In this document: positions 17,748-30,775 of the stretch, one piece after another
Layout: each line of letters opens with the position of its first letter
How positions within the stretch are numbered: the first letter of the stretch is position 1
From: Whitmania pigra
Lineage: Eukaryota; Annelida; Clitellata; Hirudinida; Haemopidae
Direction: 5' to 3'
Length of the DNA stretch: 64,000 nucleotides
NCBI GenBank assembly: GCA_021613335.1
Contig: JAJTWR010000044.1
Span: 847,501 to 911,500, forward strand
Position numbers and translations under genes: made by a program
Notes under the pieces: model-generated
Seen by the model: the letters and a program-made list of their open reading frames with translations, nothing else
What the model was told of the DNA's origin: nothing
Databases searched by the model: none

Positions 17748-20700
17748 TCATTTGTTCAAAATTGATGCCAATTGTTTAATGAATTCATTGTAATTGTCTG
17801 TTTTGACGTCAATAGCTGACAGTAGCCATGCACTCATGATAGACAAATCAGGCATCTTGTCCGCAGACTCAATATTGATGAGCATGTCAACGAATTCTCT
17901 GATTCTTTCTTCATGTTTCCAGCTCCTACCAATTTTACATTTTAAAGTTAATTACAGGACCAAGTTGAAGAACTTTCAGGTTGAAAAGAAAAATATCCAA
18001 AGTTACTTAAGAACCCAGTAATTTTAAACAATGAATATCAATTACTTATTAATTACTACTGACTGGTAATAATAAGCATTGAACAGATGTTAATTTCAAA
18101 ATAATATACCCCTTAGATTTTTAAAAAAGAAATGCTACCACATTCCAAAAACTAACCTTTTTAGTTTAACATGAGCTGACCACTTGTTCGTAGACACCAA
18201 GGATGGAGTCATGTAATTACCCATCAACAAGAAATACATAAGACCAGCCAAAAAATATAAGTCAATCTGGAATAAGTAAGTGAAATATAAATTATTTTCA
18301 ATTCAAAATTGTTCTGTGGATATTTGGCAAGTGCTGCAATGCTCTAATGTTATAACCTCAATTGCATACATGCCAAATACAAAGCCAGATTAAAATTAAA
18401 CCAATTAAAAAGTGAACAGCTTCAAAATTAAACCCACATGGTAAGACCAGGATTTTCCCATCTTCATTTCTGTGCATTGGAAGTCCTTCTTTTTGGATTT
18501 TGAAGTGAATTCCGTTCTACGGGGATACATGGCCATGTCAATGCTCTGGCCAAAATCAATAAGCTTCAGAAAACTGGTTTTTGTCTTCAGGAGACACACA
18601 ACAGAATCTTCATCTTTCAGGAGTGGCCTAAAAACACGGCAAATATTAGAGACTTGAGCCTCTCGGAGAAATTTAACTCACAGTTGTCTCAGAAGCACGT
18701 TGTCAGGCTTGAGGTCTCCGTGGATCATGGAACAGCGATGCATGGCATCAACCAGGCAGACCAATTCGTAGCACAACATCAAAACAAACCACTGAGGCAG
18801 TTCAATCATTTTGCACCTTTGCAGATTTATCAAATCCTTCAAGAGGAAGACATGAACATCAATAAAATAACATTTGCTACAGCTTAAAGAAACTTACCAA
18901 CAGCGTTCCATAGTTATGCATTTCATTGAGGAATAAGCTTCCATCATCAAAAAAATATGCTTCTGATATGTGCATGACAGATGGAATCTAATAGAAAAAG
19001 TTATTTGTAAAACAAAACATATTACATATGTATATATGTACATATTATATATCTATTTTTAGTATTATAAAATACACTATTTTGACCATCCAAACATGAA
19101 CACTAACATTTTAAAAGTGTGCTAACTCAACCGTTTACCAGTACACCAACTTAACAAACAATGCAATCATAAATTTGTCCAATGCTTGGAATCCAAATAA
19201 ACACAAATAATCAATGAAGATCTAGAATCTAGACTCACAACATTAATGAACCGTTCTTTAATCAACTCTTCCAATCTTTTCCGAAGCTCTCTGGTGATGT
19301 AGAATTCCCACGGACACGACGGTCTTTGAAGCTACAGAAAAATAACAATTCATTTAATTTCCTTGCTGAACGAAACATCCACTGATTTTAAACCATACTT
19401 TGACGACACAATCTTTTTTGTTTTCCAAGCCTCTGTCCACGTGCGAAAGATGATAAGCCTTTGCGTATGCACCTTCACCAAGAATCTTCTTGACGACAAA
19501 TTTTTTCATCCCTTTGAAGCAAATGCAAATTACATCATTAGTCACGACGAAGCAGAATGAAAAGTTTCCGAGCATACCCAAGTTAATATTGGAGCCTATT
19601 TTAAAAGCAGGCATTCTCTGTTGCTTTATTTCCTGGTAACCAGGATATTTAGACAAGGGAGGGTTGAGATGGGATATGAAGGATTGGATGGACTCCTCGT
19701 TGTAAGGATTGTCCGTGTCAATGAGAATCGACGTGTCCGTGAAGGATGTCGCAAACGTGCCACGAGCAAATTCCTCTTCCCTATTATTGTCCTGATTCAG
19801 TCTGCTCTCGGCTCCAGAGGAGAGATTAAAGTCTATTTCGTCGATTGTACTGTCACTCAGTTTCGCAACTAAGGGAGGAACGATGGAGGAAACAGAACAT
19901 CTCCTCCAGCGACTGTTTGACTTTGAAATTTTCATTTCTTCATCGCTTTGGTCACTCACTGGTGCTTCATAAGCTGCGATGAAGTCGTGCGAACCGCCAA
20001 CCTCAGTCTTAAACATTTCTCTGACGTACTGAGCCGAGGTCTTTTCCGGTTGCAAGTCTTCATTACAATCATTTGCTCTTGCAACTCTTGACTGAGGCTG
20101 TGAAAGCAAAATAAATATCATAATTTTATAATCTCCATGTCATCAAAAAACATAAAATTAATACTGAATGCTATTGATAGTTTGATTGCTGCCCAGGAAT
20201 TTCATAAGATTCAGTACCTGAGAATTATGAGCAAGGGAAGGACCATCATGGAAAGGATCATCAACATCAACAGCCATATCATTTGGCTTTCCTGTAAGAG
20301 TTTCATCCAATTTGTACTCCTCGATGTGCTGCTTCATTGAATCATTCACAACTGATTTCTCAACCTCTTGGTAACAAGACAGGTCCTTGTTCATAAAACA
20401 CGGATTATCGACATCCTCCATGCTTAATGGGGTCTCGTTCTTCTTGCCGTTGATCTCGTCGTAACACAAAGAAATACAAGGATTCCCTGAATCTTCGGGT
20501 TCGTGGCGGAAACATTCTTTCGAACGATCTACGGATTCGTCGAGAGTTTGTAAAAAATTTCTGACATCTGTGGACTTTGCTAGAAATTTAAAGACATCTG
20601 TGACATTTTGTGTCGAGGTTTTACCTGGCTTCAATCCTTTAGAAAACTCTTGAAAATTTGCAATGCTTTTATCTGCCTAAAAGAATAATGTAAAATCAAG

Positions 20701-23060
20701 TAATTAAATAATCTTACACCAACATGTGTTTAAATTGACTCCCAAAACAGACCTGTGAGTGAAAATTAATTATAGATGTGGATAGAAAAGATGTCTGTCT
20801 TTCATCATCCTGTTGATTATTGTCTTCCACCATCTCAATGTTCTCCTGAACTGGGGTCTTTTCAACTTGTTCGAATGCTGCTTTACAATCCTCTGTTCCT
20901 ACTACAACCACATTTTCATTAATTTCAACATCTCCTTCTTCCTCCATTTCAGGAGTTCTTTGAATTTTTTCTTCATTCGAAGTTGTCTCAGAATCTTCAT
21001 ATATTGTGAAGGGTCTCACTTCATTGGATTGTGGCAAAGAATCTACATATATGGAAAATGGCTTGTCATTTCTTTCTCTTTCAGCTACAAAAGACAAATA
21101 ATAGCCGTCAAAATGTTACTAGAATTGCTTTAGCTAATTATTAATTAATTATTAATATTGTTTACAAAACATCGACTAACGGAAATTGTGAATGGATTTG
21201 TCGGGCTCGGATGTTCCAAAGAACAGGCCCTCCAGATAAGTTTTGGCATACTTTGAGTGCTTGGTCTTGGTTAAAGAAAACTGACTTTAAATTAAAACAT
21301 CAGCATCAAGACTTCTCGTTTATCTTACCATATCATCTTCGTAATCATCATCACTGACTCCATTTTCATCCATGCCTTGTTGCTGAAGATGAGTATTAAC
21401 CGATCCACCCGTCTGTCTGATAGAATTTACTGGCAAAGGCATGTTTGATGAAACACTGTGCTGTGAGACCATGGATGTGGAATCATCTTCATGAATGGAT
21501 TCATGTCTAAAACTCCTTAACTTCTTAACAGGTGATAATGTGGAGCTGTTGAAAGTTTTATTACTTTAAGATAGCAGATATTTATGCAGTAACTTTGATG
21601 GAAATTAAGAAACTACTCATGTAAGACCTACTTCATTGTTTGATAACTTTCTGCCTCCTCTCTGATGTTTTCCAACGCAGATCCAAAAGTTGACTTCCTC
21701 CCAGTACTTGAGAGGAGATTGATTCCTAATAAATCATAATAAGCTCCATTATTAACGAGCCAGTTAAAATGTGGATGAACTCACTCATTTCTCTGAAGTC
21801 GGGTTTTTGTGGTAACCTCTGAGATCTGCGCTTTCCAGCAAACCATTCCTCTGCCATAAATTCCTATGTTTACAAATATTTTCACACAAGTGTTATTATC
21901 AAGACACGAAATTTTATGTACTCTAAAGGTTAAGTGAGATATTTTGACCACCATACAATATGATATTTATAATGATATGTAGAAAGTATTGTATAATATT
22001 TATAAATTAGTAAAGAATATTTATAAATTAACAAAAACTGTAAAACTACCTCAAGGCACCGATGTTTAAAATCTTCAATGTTTTTTGACTGAAATAATGT
22101 TGATTAATCAGTAATCATTAATTAATAATTGGTTACATTATTAAGTTTCATATTCATTATAGAATCTAATTTAAAAAAAAAAAAAAAACTAACTCCTAAA
22201 ATTATCTCCACTTTGCGTACATCTTTAGGGACATATTCTTCCTTTTCAAGCACACTGATGAAGCAACATAATAGTCACTTTTAACATTACAACAAATTGA
22301 AATACAGCTCTACCTTGGCAATGTTTTTCTTTGACAATTTTGTTTTACAAACTGTCTGCAAGGTTAAACATTAACTTCATTAATATCCATATGGTTAAGA
22401 ATGATGATAAGAATCCTTACTCGTGCGAGGCCTTGAGCAAGTCAGTATTGCGGTCGCTCAGATCCAAGCCCTTGTCATAAACCAACTTTGCCTCTTCTAT
22501 TTCTCCCTGCGACTCACAAAAATCAGCCCAAGCCTTGTAGAAAAGTCCCTCTCGTTTTCCGATGCCGAGGTCGTGCAGCCTCCTGCATGCCGAGACTTTA
22601 TCCTTGCAACTCCGAACCTGGATTATGATGGATTATTGTGGCATTCAACATTGGTGCAAAGTGACTACTTAGTAAATCAACTTTATTCAACCCACGCGAT
22701 GAATGCAAATTCTTATGAAACGCCAATCATTGAGATATCTCTTTTCTTTTTTGAATTCATTAATGCACCTGGTTGCCAATTTGAAACAAGTTGCTGGATC
22801 TGAGTTTGACATCCAGTTAATGTAGCTGGGAGTGAATACTGATTGTTCGTAAGCTTTCAAAATTGATTCAAATCCAGTCAAAAACAAACCTTTCCCAAAT
22901 GCTAAGAGGATCATCTCCAGAATATATCTCTATTGCTTCTTCATACCTATAAAATAACAAAATGTAAAACCTTGATTATTCACAATCTCAAAGGTTTTAT
23001 TCAATACCTTTGTGCAGGTGAAATATGGCTTAAATTGGATGAGTCTGTGGGGGATTGCAT
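17748..23060 (-). CDS. BUB1: Mitotic checkpoint serine/threonine kinase BUB1
   Basis: This kinetochore kinase of the spindle assembly checkpoint phosphorylates histone H2A and recruits other checkpoint proteins. The start ATG is at 23060 (exon 23008-23060, MQSPTDSSNLSHISP). The N-terminal Mad3/BUB1 TPR region follows: DDPLSIWESYINWM, then RYLNDWRFI (about 22690-22960), then GIGKREGLFYKAWADF (22423-22617). A long acidic linker covers about 22300-19600. The kinase begins with the glycine loop ILGEGAYAKAY and the lysine in CVVKVW (about 19400-19510), then PSCPWEFYITREL (19236-19330). The catalytic loop is IHGDLKPDN (18683-18851), and the metal-binding motif is LIDFGQSIDM (18434-18627). The last exons end at the stop at 17748 (17748-17925). 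All key kinase residues are present, so it should be active. I saw no N-terminal KEN box, which fits BUB1 rather than BUBR1. EEWFAGKRR near 21840 could be part of a BUB3-binding motif, but this is tentative. Confidence 0.95.
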
Positions 23061-24941
23061 AGGGAACCCTAGAGATGTTACTTAGATCGTCCTGTCATAA
23101 ATCAACTGTTGTAAAAATTTCACATTTTGATTTAGTAGTCAACTAATTTGATAATCATGCTAATAATATAAAGCAAATTGAGGTATATGATCTCTACATC
23201 CACACATCTTTCATGCATATAATTATAAACCAATAAGGCATTTCAAAAATTAAGCTTAATCCGAAATTGGATGCAATAGAACCATGCAAAGCACGGTTGC
23301 GATATTTTTGTTTATTTATTTGATTAAAGTTCGTTGCATAACTAAGATGATTTGGACTTAAATATCGGCGTTATTTTTGTTTGACTCACCTTTTTAAAAT
23401 TTGCAATAATAAAACTGGACTCTATAATCCAAATGTTTGCATTAAATCGGTGATTCAAACTTAATAACAAAAGCGGGATCGTAAACAAAGATAAATATTC
23501 TGTAAAAATAAAGCATAAAAAACTTAAACAAAATAACCTACAATTAACTTTTTTAAATATGTAATATGTATTTTATTTCAAACAAAAAACTTTTAAAAGC
23601 GACTGCAGATCTTTATCTCTGATTTTAGCATTTAATACTCCTGAACACAAGAGGGAAGGAGCTACATCTTGACAAAAAAATACACTAACATAAGTTTAGT
23701 ATTTATTTCAGAAAAAAGTATTTTTGTTGGTTTATTCTCTGTAGATGAGAAAATCTTGGTAAAATGTTATCAAACTATAAGTTTTGTTTTCAATGTTCCT
23801 GTAAAGAACCGAAATTCCATCTTTCACGTGTAAACCCTTTCTCAATGTTGCTTAATGTCTAAAGACGTCATCAGCAACTCTTCGTATAGTTTGAAAGTTT
23901 GGCACAAACAAAAACAAAACATTTATTTTGGAGTGTTCCTGGCGCTTTAGTAAAAAAGCTTTACATTAAATAAAATACCAAACCAATCAACGAACCATTT
24001 ATCTATTGTAGGGATTAATGCCGCCTAAGATCGTCCTAAATTCAATAACCGTGATGTCATTTGTGTTTTTTAGTTCGTATAAATGTGCTATGATAAATAT
24101 TTCTTAATAAGGGACGTCATTTCAGCTTTTTCGCATGAGGTTATACTCTCGCACGATATGAGATGATCTTATCTTGCATAAGATTCTATATAAGAATGTT
24201 GATATAATCATAATCTGTTTTTCCGATGTTCCACAGGGGACAGGGAGGCCAAAAATTTTTGTCCGTTCTTTTATGTACGACCCATTAACAACGTGTTTCA
24301 GATTCCCGCTTTATTTTGATTGATCTTTTTTGAAACTCGTCCACAGTGGATGGCAGACGTATTGACACATTGACTCTGTTCAACTTGCAATTAATCAGTT
24401 AGAGATCATGACTTTATTTTGTGAAGATTTCAAAGTTTTTTTTACAACAAATTTAATTGTTTATTAGAGCTACGGGCGATTAGCTAGATTATTAGGTGGT
24501 GCCCCTCAACGGTATTCGAAACTACGCCACAGTGAGAAGCAAAGTCTTATCAGACCACACGGGCGCACCAGACATCACAACCACAAGCACTTGTCTAAAT
24601 TTCTATTCTGTTGATGTAGCCTAGCAGTTCATCAATCAACAGCAGAGATGTGTGACGTATGGCTTAGAATCCAATGATGGCTCATCCTGCAAGAGAGCCC
24701 AGCGAATCAGGAAGCTGGACGTGGCAGGCGCAACAATTATGTCGAATGTTGACTTTAACTCCGCCTTTACGGATGGAGATCAATTTCTCAAGTACACAGA
24801 AAGTGTGAAATTGTCTGCCTGATATCAGTGGCGTACAAAGTGAGAAGGGGAGGGGCGGCATTCTGAGGGAGTACGTAACAATTAAACAATTGAAAAAATG
24901 GCGACCCCTTTTACTCAGTTTTTCTGCTGTGTCCTTTGAAG
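23061..24941. other. Intergenic upstream of BUB1
   Basis: No gene is recognised. The stretch should contain the BUB1 promoter, but I can name no specific site. It holds a LINE-tail repeat (23311-23358). At 24440-24600 is a less AT-rich patch with a tRNA-like look that does not fold convincingly. Confidence 0.45.
23311..23358 (-). repeat. Solo LINE 3'-tail repeat, diverged copy
   Basis: This is one of the roughly 50-bp repeats described at 49999-50050. Read on the minus strand it runs from AGTCCAAATCATC to a (TAAA)n tail. The second hairpin arm has one substitution (GAACT for GGACT). No clear target-site duplication remains, so it is probably older than the other copies. Confidence 0.75.
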
Positions 24942-25425
24942 CAGTGGTCCTCAACCCTTTTTTCGCCGCGGACCGGTCAATGCCTGATAATTTTATCGCG
25001 GACCGGGGGGAAGGGGTGGAGTGGAGTTGAATATTACGTAATAAAATTACAAAAATTAATTGTATAATTTCCTGCACGATTGGAGCCTGGTGAAGTTATG
25101 GGGCGACCTTCAGTGTCCCACAATAAAAAGGAAAAAAGATAATAATGAAATTACTTCACTGTAATCACTTAATTAAATTATTTTAAATTAAAAATTTAAT
25201 TTAATTAAAAAGTGCATCATTTTTTGGTAAGTTAATCGTTATTCCTAAAATGTTACAAAATCAGAGTCAATAATTTTACCGAACACGCTAAGAAAGAGAT
25301 GGCAGCGGTTGTTCTCAAGCCCTACAAACTATTTTAATTTTTTTTCAATGAAATGGAAATAATTTATTGTTTCTTGAGCGGCACGGTATCATTTGATACC
25401 CCGGACCGGGGGTTGAAAACCACTG
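24942..25425. mobile_element. Non-autonomous hAT transposon, 484 bp
   Basis: The terminal inverted repeats start CAGTGGTCCTCAACC on the left, and the right end reads GGTTGAAAACCACTG. The subterminal parts carry GCGGACCGG and CGGACCGGG. The element is flanked by a perfect 8-bp target-site duplication, CTTTGAAG (24934-24941 and 25426-25433), as expected for hAT. There is no transposase, so it depends on a partner elsewhere. Its interior at about 25069-25122 resembles one end of the solo LTR at 54377-54816. Confidence 0.9.
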
Positions 25426-25783
25426 CTTTGAAGGATCAGATTTAAATTTGCTATTTGGTATAACGCATCGGTTGATGTACAACATGTATGAGCCATCAAT
25501 GAAAATCACTTTATTAATTTCTTAAAACGTTTCGTGAAATATTAAATAAAGTCAATTCCAAGGATGGAAGCCTTCATCCATTTTGTAATTTTCAGAATCT
25601 CTGATTTTTCAAAGAAGTTACCGTAATGAAGAGAGTGAAGGAAAGCGGCGCATTATTCTGTAATATAGACACTCTGCAACAAGCGAATCCAAAATCTGAA
25701 ACGTGTGTGAGCATGGAGCATCGAATCTGCAAAAAAACGAATAGATGTGAAGTTAGTAGGCAACGCTGGGATTTGACGCTGAG

Positions 25784-25981
25784 TTGAGACGGGAAATGCT
25801 GTGTGTCATCGACAGGTTGACTGAGGAAATATCTGGCAGATTTCAACATGTTCATGGTCTTGCAGACAAATATGCTTTTCTCACACCGTATGAAAAGAAG
25901 CAGATTGGCATAAAATCAAGTGAACAGATTGAAATTTTAAAGCAACTAAGCAATTTGAACCAAAGCAATAAACTTAAATAA
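25784..25981 (+). pseudogene. Fragment resembling a ZMYM1-like hAT transposase
   Basis: A 65-codon open frame contains CVIDRLTEEISGRF and then KYAFLTP. This resembles the stretch of domesticated-type hAT (ZMYM1/DUF4371) transposases that reads roughly V-x-D-R-L-x-x-E-hydrophobic-x-x-R-F. No neighbouring transposase domain is visible, so this is at most a fragment. The assignment rests on pattern resemblance only. Confidence 0.35.
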
Positions 25982-26432
25982 ATAATAGAAATAATTAATT
26001 TAAACTATACAAATGGCTAAACAAAGAAAAAGTGAATTAATTATTCTTGTTTTCAGCAGGCTGGCTTCGACTCCTGATTAAGTACAAGTTGTTGTTAATA
26101 TTGGATATTTAAACCTTTCTAGGGATTAAAGAGTCTATTTATTAACACTATTTGACCTAATCAATTCCATATAATAACCCTTGTAATACTTTTCTTTAAT
26201 GTATGGTCAAAATCGTTGACTAACAAAATTGAACAATTACAAACTAATGATTTATTCTCTGTAAATAAATAGATATATAAATAAATTATTACTAGATATT
26301 TGTAATAAAACTAACTAAACAAACAAATACTATATTTTAGCTGAAAACATTTAAATTTAGAAGATGTTCAATAAAAATAATTCGTGAATTACGTTGTGGG
26401 AAGTCCAAAGTTAATGCTTCCTCATTTTAGTA

Positions 26433-28364
26433 GTGAAAGAAATGGCGAATGTCTCTATTCTGAGCTGCGATGTTTGCCAAACATTGACGACTGAACCAAC
26501 AAGATTACCTTGTGGTCATAATTTCTGTCAGAAGTGTTTGAAATCCTCAAAAACTTTGAAAGATTCATCAGAGTGTTCGACGTGTCAGATATACTTTGAA
26601 ATGACAGATGATGGATTGAAAAATTGGAAAGCAAATGAGCAATTGAAGAATGATAAAGAAAATAATATTGAATGTGATATCTGCAAGAAAAACCAGGCTA
26701 TGAAATTTTGTGTTGAGTGTTCTTGTAATTACTGTTCATCTTGTTTGGAATCTCATGGAAGAATTCCAGTTTCAAGGAATCATCACTTAGAACCAATACC
26801 ATCAAAAAGTGAGGAAATTTATGTAAAGAAACCATCGACTTGCAAAGAACATTCAGATTTGGTAAACGCGTTCTGCAAAAGTTGCCAAGTTTACATATGC
26901 AGTCGCTGTTTGATTAAGACACACAAAAATCACACGGTAAACCATGTGTCTGAACAACTTGATACCCTGAAGGTCGAATGTGGGCAGAATTTGAAAAAGA
27001 AATTAGAATTGCTTGAGAAAGTCGATTCAAATAGCAAAGGTTCAGAGGAAATGATACTTGAAATTCAGTTGAAGGCCTCAAGTATGATTAATGATATAAA
27101 ACAAAGAGGAGAAGATGTAAAGAAAGAAGTTGATTCAATTGTCGCCAAATTAATTAAAATTGTTGAACAAGAATTACAGCACCATCAAAATAGAGCTGAT
27201 ATTGCTATGAGAGAAATAGAAAACATAAAAACAACTTTAAAAGTAGAGATTGAAGCTCTAAAGAAACAGTTAAACGATTTGACATTTGGAAATGTGCCAG
27301 ATATGTCTCCTAACAAAATTGTCGACTTTAATATCGATACAAAATTCTCGGAAAAGTTGAATATATTTTTTTATTTTGATGTTGACGAAAAAATGACGTT
27401 TGCTCAAAGAGTATTTGGAAAGATCGAGAGAGGTTTGTGATAATTTTTAATGATTTAAAAATACCAAAACTGATTGCCAATTCAAACGTTATTTTATTAT
27501 CAATTTTTAGTGCCCAAGCTAGAGCTAATTAAACACGTTCAGGACACATTCAGAAGCAATGTGCAATGTTTTGCTTTACATCGAAGTGATATTATTTATT
27601 GTAACTATGAAGCATTTACATTGGAGGTTTACAGGCAGAATAGCAGATATGATTCTAGAATTGTAATAAGGGCTCCTAGTGGAATAATGAAAATCAATGA
27701 TCTTGCAGTAATTGATGACATGGTTTATGTTGCTTTTGTTAGTAATGATAACGTCTATTACATTTTTAAATGTCATTTGGAAAATTCTGGTTTTGAGCCA
27801 TTACAAATTCATAATCGTCCATTTTCACAAGAAGGACATGTGGTAAGATTGTCAAAATCATTAAGTGGAAATATTCTTTTTATATTAAGTAGGAAAATAA
27901 CGCATTTGTCAACCAAAGGTGAAGTAGTGAAAGCATTAAATCTTCCATTTGATATTTTTGATGCATTGGAGTTCGATACAAAAAGATATGTTGTGTGTCG
28001 CTTAAGTGAAATATGTACAATCGATTGCAATGGAAATAGACTTTTAACATATTCTTGTTACAATAACAATCCTCCGCTTTCATTTGATATTCGAGCACTT
28101 AGTGTGGCAAAGGATAATCGTGGAAATATTTACGTCAATGATTACTGGAAAAAAGAAATCTTGGTTTTGGATCAATGCCTTAACTTAAGGTCATCTGTTA
28201 CTGTAAATAAAAGTTTTTTTGACATTTTTTATGATGAAGACATTGACAAATTAAAGGCTTTATGTAATGCCTCAATGAATCCGCCTGTTAATGCGTTGTA
28301 CAACGTTCCTTACGAGCAACGGCTCAACGCTAAAGAATATTCCGTCCTGACTTATGAATTGTAA
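26433..28364 (+). CDS. RING/B-box/coiled-coil protein with NHL-like C-terminal domain (TRIM family)
   Basis: This is a likely E3 ubiquitin ligase of the tripartite-motif type, 617 residues in two exons (26433-27432 and 27511-28364, phase 1, intron 78 bp). The RING is at residues 12-51 (Cys12, 15, 27, His29, Cys32, 35, 48, 51). B-box 1 is at 81-108 (Cys81/84, 93/96, 101/104, His108). B-box 2 is at 137-167 (Cys137, His140, Cys148/151, 156/159, His164/167). The coiled coil covers about 170-290. Exon 2 (from about residue 334) has repeated short strand-rich units with NHL-like wording such as DNRGNIYVNDYWKKEILVLD. It is long enough for a six-bladed propeller. It is the best-preserved member of the local cluster. 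Its substrate and partners are unknown. The NHL call is by pattern and is less sure than RING and B-box. Confidence 0.88.
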
Positions 28365-28933
28365 ATGCCAATGAATTAATTTGATAAATGTTCTTATTGT
28401 TGTCAACAAATGCTATCATTTCATTCGTAAATGTCTGGTTAAAACGATTATTTATGAATTTGTACATAATTATTACAAGATTTCAGAATGTTTCGATTAT
28501 AACCATTTATTCAAGATTGCTTGTCAGAGTATGTATATAAGAATGCATTGAAATTTTAATGCGTTTGACAAGCACAATGAAAACAAATAAAACAAACTCC
28601 GGCAAAGCCAGTATTATTGTGACAATATCATCAAAATGAAAAACATTAAGAATTAAACGCGTCTTCACGAGTTACAATTTAATCAATTCAAAATAATAAT
28701 TATAAGCAATGGTAAACAATCAATCAATCAATCATAGTTTGAAGAGATTAAACAATTTTGAAATAGTAGTATTAGTCTACTTAGAAAAAATAAAATTGAC
28801 ATAAACGAACTACAAATTTTTGAAAATATTTAGTAATAACATATTTAATGTATTAAAGTGTGGAAATGCCAAAGACATTCCTTCCTCATTAAACAGTGAA
28901 AGAAAATAGCTCTTCATTCAAACAGACAGAAAA

Positions 28934-30775
28934 TGGCGGATGATTCTATTCAGATACATAGTGTTTGTAAGCAATAGACGAATGATCCAATAACATTACC
29001 TTGCATTCATGATTTATGCCTGAAATGTTTTGAATCTTCAACATGTACAAAAGATTCATCGAAGCGTTAAGTATGTCGAATCGAATTAGTATCAAAATTT
29101 CGATTTAACAATCAGAAAATAAAGGAATAAATGGAACCTGATTAAGATCAAGATTATAAAAAAGGTGAGATATGCAACAAAACAAAAGCCTTACAATTTT
29201 GTGTTGATTGTTCTGAACAGAGATTCAAATAGTTCTAATAGAGATTACTGTTCATCTTGTTTGGAACACCATGGGCGAATTCCAGCTACAAGGAATCATC
29301 ACTTAGAACCAATCAAAAAGTGAAGATACTGTTACAGTCAAACAAGCAACTTGCAAAGAACATTTAAATTTAATAAAAGCGTTTTGCAAAAGTTGCCAAG
29401 TTTACATTTGCAGTCGCTGCATAATTATGACACACCAAAACCACGTGATAGACCATGTGTCTGAACATTTTGATGCCAAAAAGTTCGAATGTGAGCAGAA
29501 TTTGAAAAAGAAATTAATGTTGCTTGAAAAGGTCATTTTAAATCACAAAAGTTCAGTGGACACGAAACTTGAGAATGAATTTCAAGCTTCAAAAATGAAA
29601 AAAGACATAAAACAAAGAGCAGACGATAGAAAGAATGAGGTTGACTCACGTGTTGCGAAATTAATTTAAAATGTTGACGAAGTATTAAAACGCCTTCAAA
29701 ATAGAGCTGATGAAGTTACAAGAAAAATAGAAAGCATAATAACTTTAAAATTAGAGATCGAAGTTCTAAAGAAACAGTTAAATGATTTGAATTTTGGAAA
29801 TGTGCCAGAAATGCCTCCTAACAGTACTGGTGACTTGACATCGATACAAAGTATTCAGAAAAGTTGAGCGTTTTTTTTTTATTTTGATGTTGACGAAGAA
29901 ATGACATTTGCACAAAAAACTTTTGGAAATACCGAGAGTGGTTTATGAACACTTTTGTTAATCTTTATTATTCTACAACTGATTGCAAATCTAAACTTAT
30001 TTTACCAACAATTTTTTTTACCAAGATTGAGCGAATAAAAATGGAGACATTCAACATCAAGATAATATGTTTTGCTTTAGACAAAGTTGATATTATTTTT
30101 TGTTACGATGATCACTTCACGTTGGAGATTTCCAGGCAAGGTGGACTTTCTAGAAGAGCAAGGTATAATCTGAGTGGTGGGTTAGGTAAAATACAATTTT
30201 ACAAGTAGTAATTGATAGCATGTTTTTTGCTGCTATTTGTAATAATAACTATTACATTTTCAAATTTCATTTGGTATATTCTGGTGCTGATATGATACAA
30301 ATCCATAATTGTTTATTTTCACAAGAAGGACGTATGGTAAGATTGTCAAAATCATTAAACAAAAATATTTTTTACTTTTAAGTAGGAAAATAATAAATTT
30401 GTCATTTTATGGTGAGGTTTTGAAAGAATTATATATATCATTTGATATTTTTGATGCATTGGAACTCGATCAGAAAAGATATGTTTTAGTGAAATACTTG
30501 TATATGTACAATTGATTGTGATGGAAATAGACTTTTAACATATACGTGTTGCAAAAACCCTCCACTTTCATTTGATATACTAGCACTTAGTGCGGCAAAG
30601 GATAATCGTGGAAATAATTATGCGATTGTTGTAAAAACGAAATCCTAGTTTTAGATCATTGCCTTAACTTAAGGTCGGCCATTCCTGTGGATAAACATCT
30701 ACTTGATATTAGTTATGATGAAAAAATTGACAAATTAATGGCTTTGGACAAACAAAGTTGTATCTTGACTTATAA
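28934..30775 (+). pseudogene. Broken RING/B-box/NHL-like gene
   Basis: This is a full-length relative of the gene at 26433-28364 with many stops and frame changes. Recognisable pieces, in order, are the start MADDSIQ (28934) and a damaged RING with an early stop. B-box 1 debris follows (YCSSCLEHHGRIP, about 29245). B-box 2 and coiled coil are at 29340-29670 (QVYICSRCIIMTHQNH). The C-terminal domain is in several frames at 30010-30775 (FDIFDALELD, LTYKL). No long open frame remains. It probably arose by tandem duplication from its upstream neighbour, about 570 bp away. Confidence 0.85.

Noticed and set aside
24466..24540. Possible tRNA or tRNA-derived SINE
   Set aside because: A loose resemblance to A and B boxes (TTAGCTAGATTA, GTATTCGAAAC), but no acceptor stem or cloverleaf could be formed.
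28680..28740. CRISPR-like or phased short repeats (AATC runs)
   Set aside because: It is only a short CAAT/AATC microsatellite in eukaryotic DNA, without spacers or regular units.
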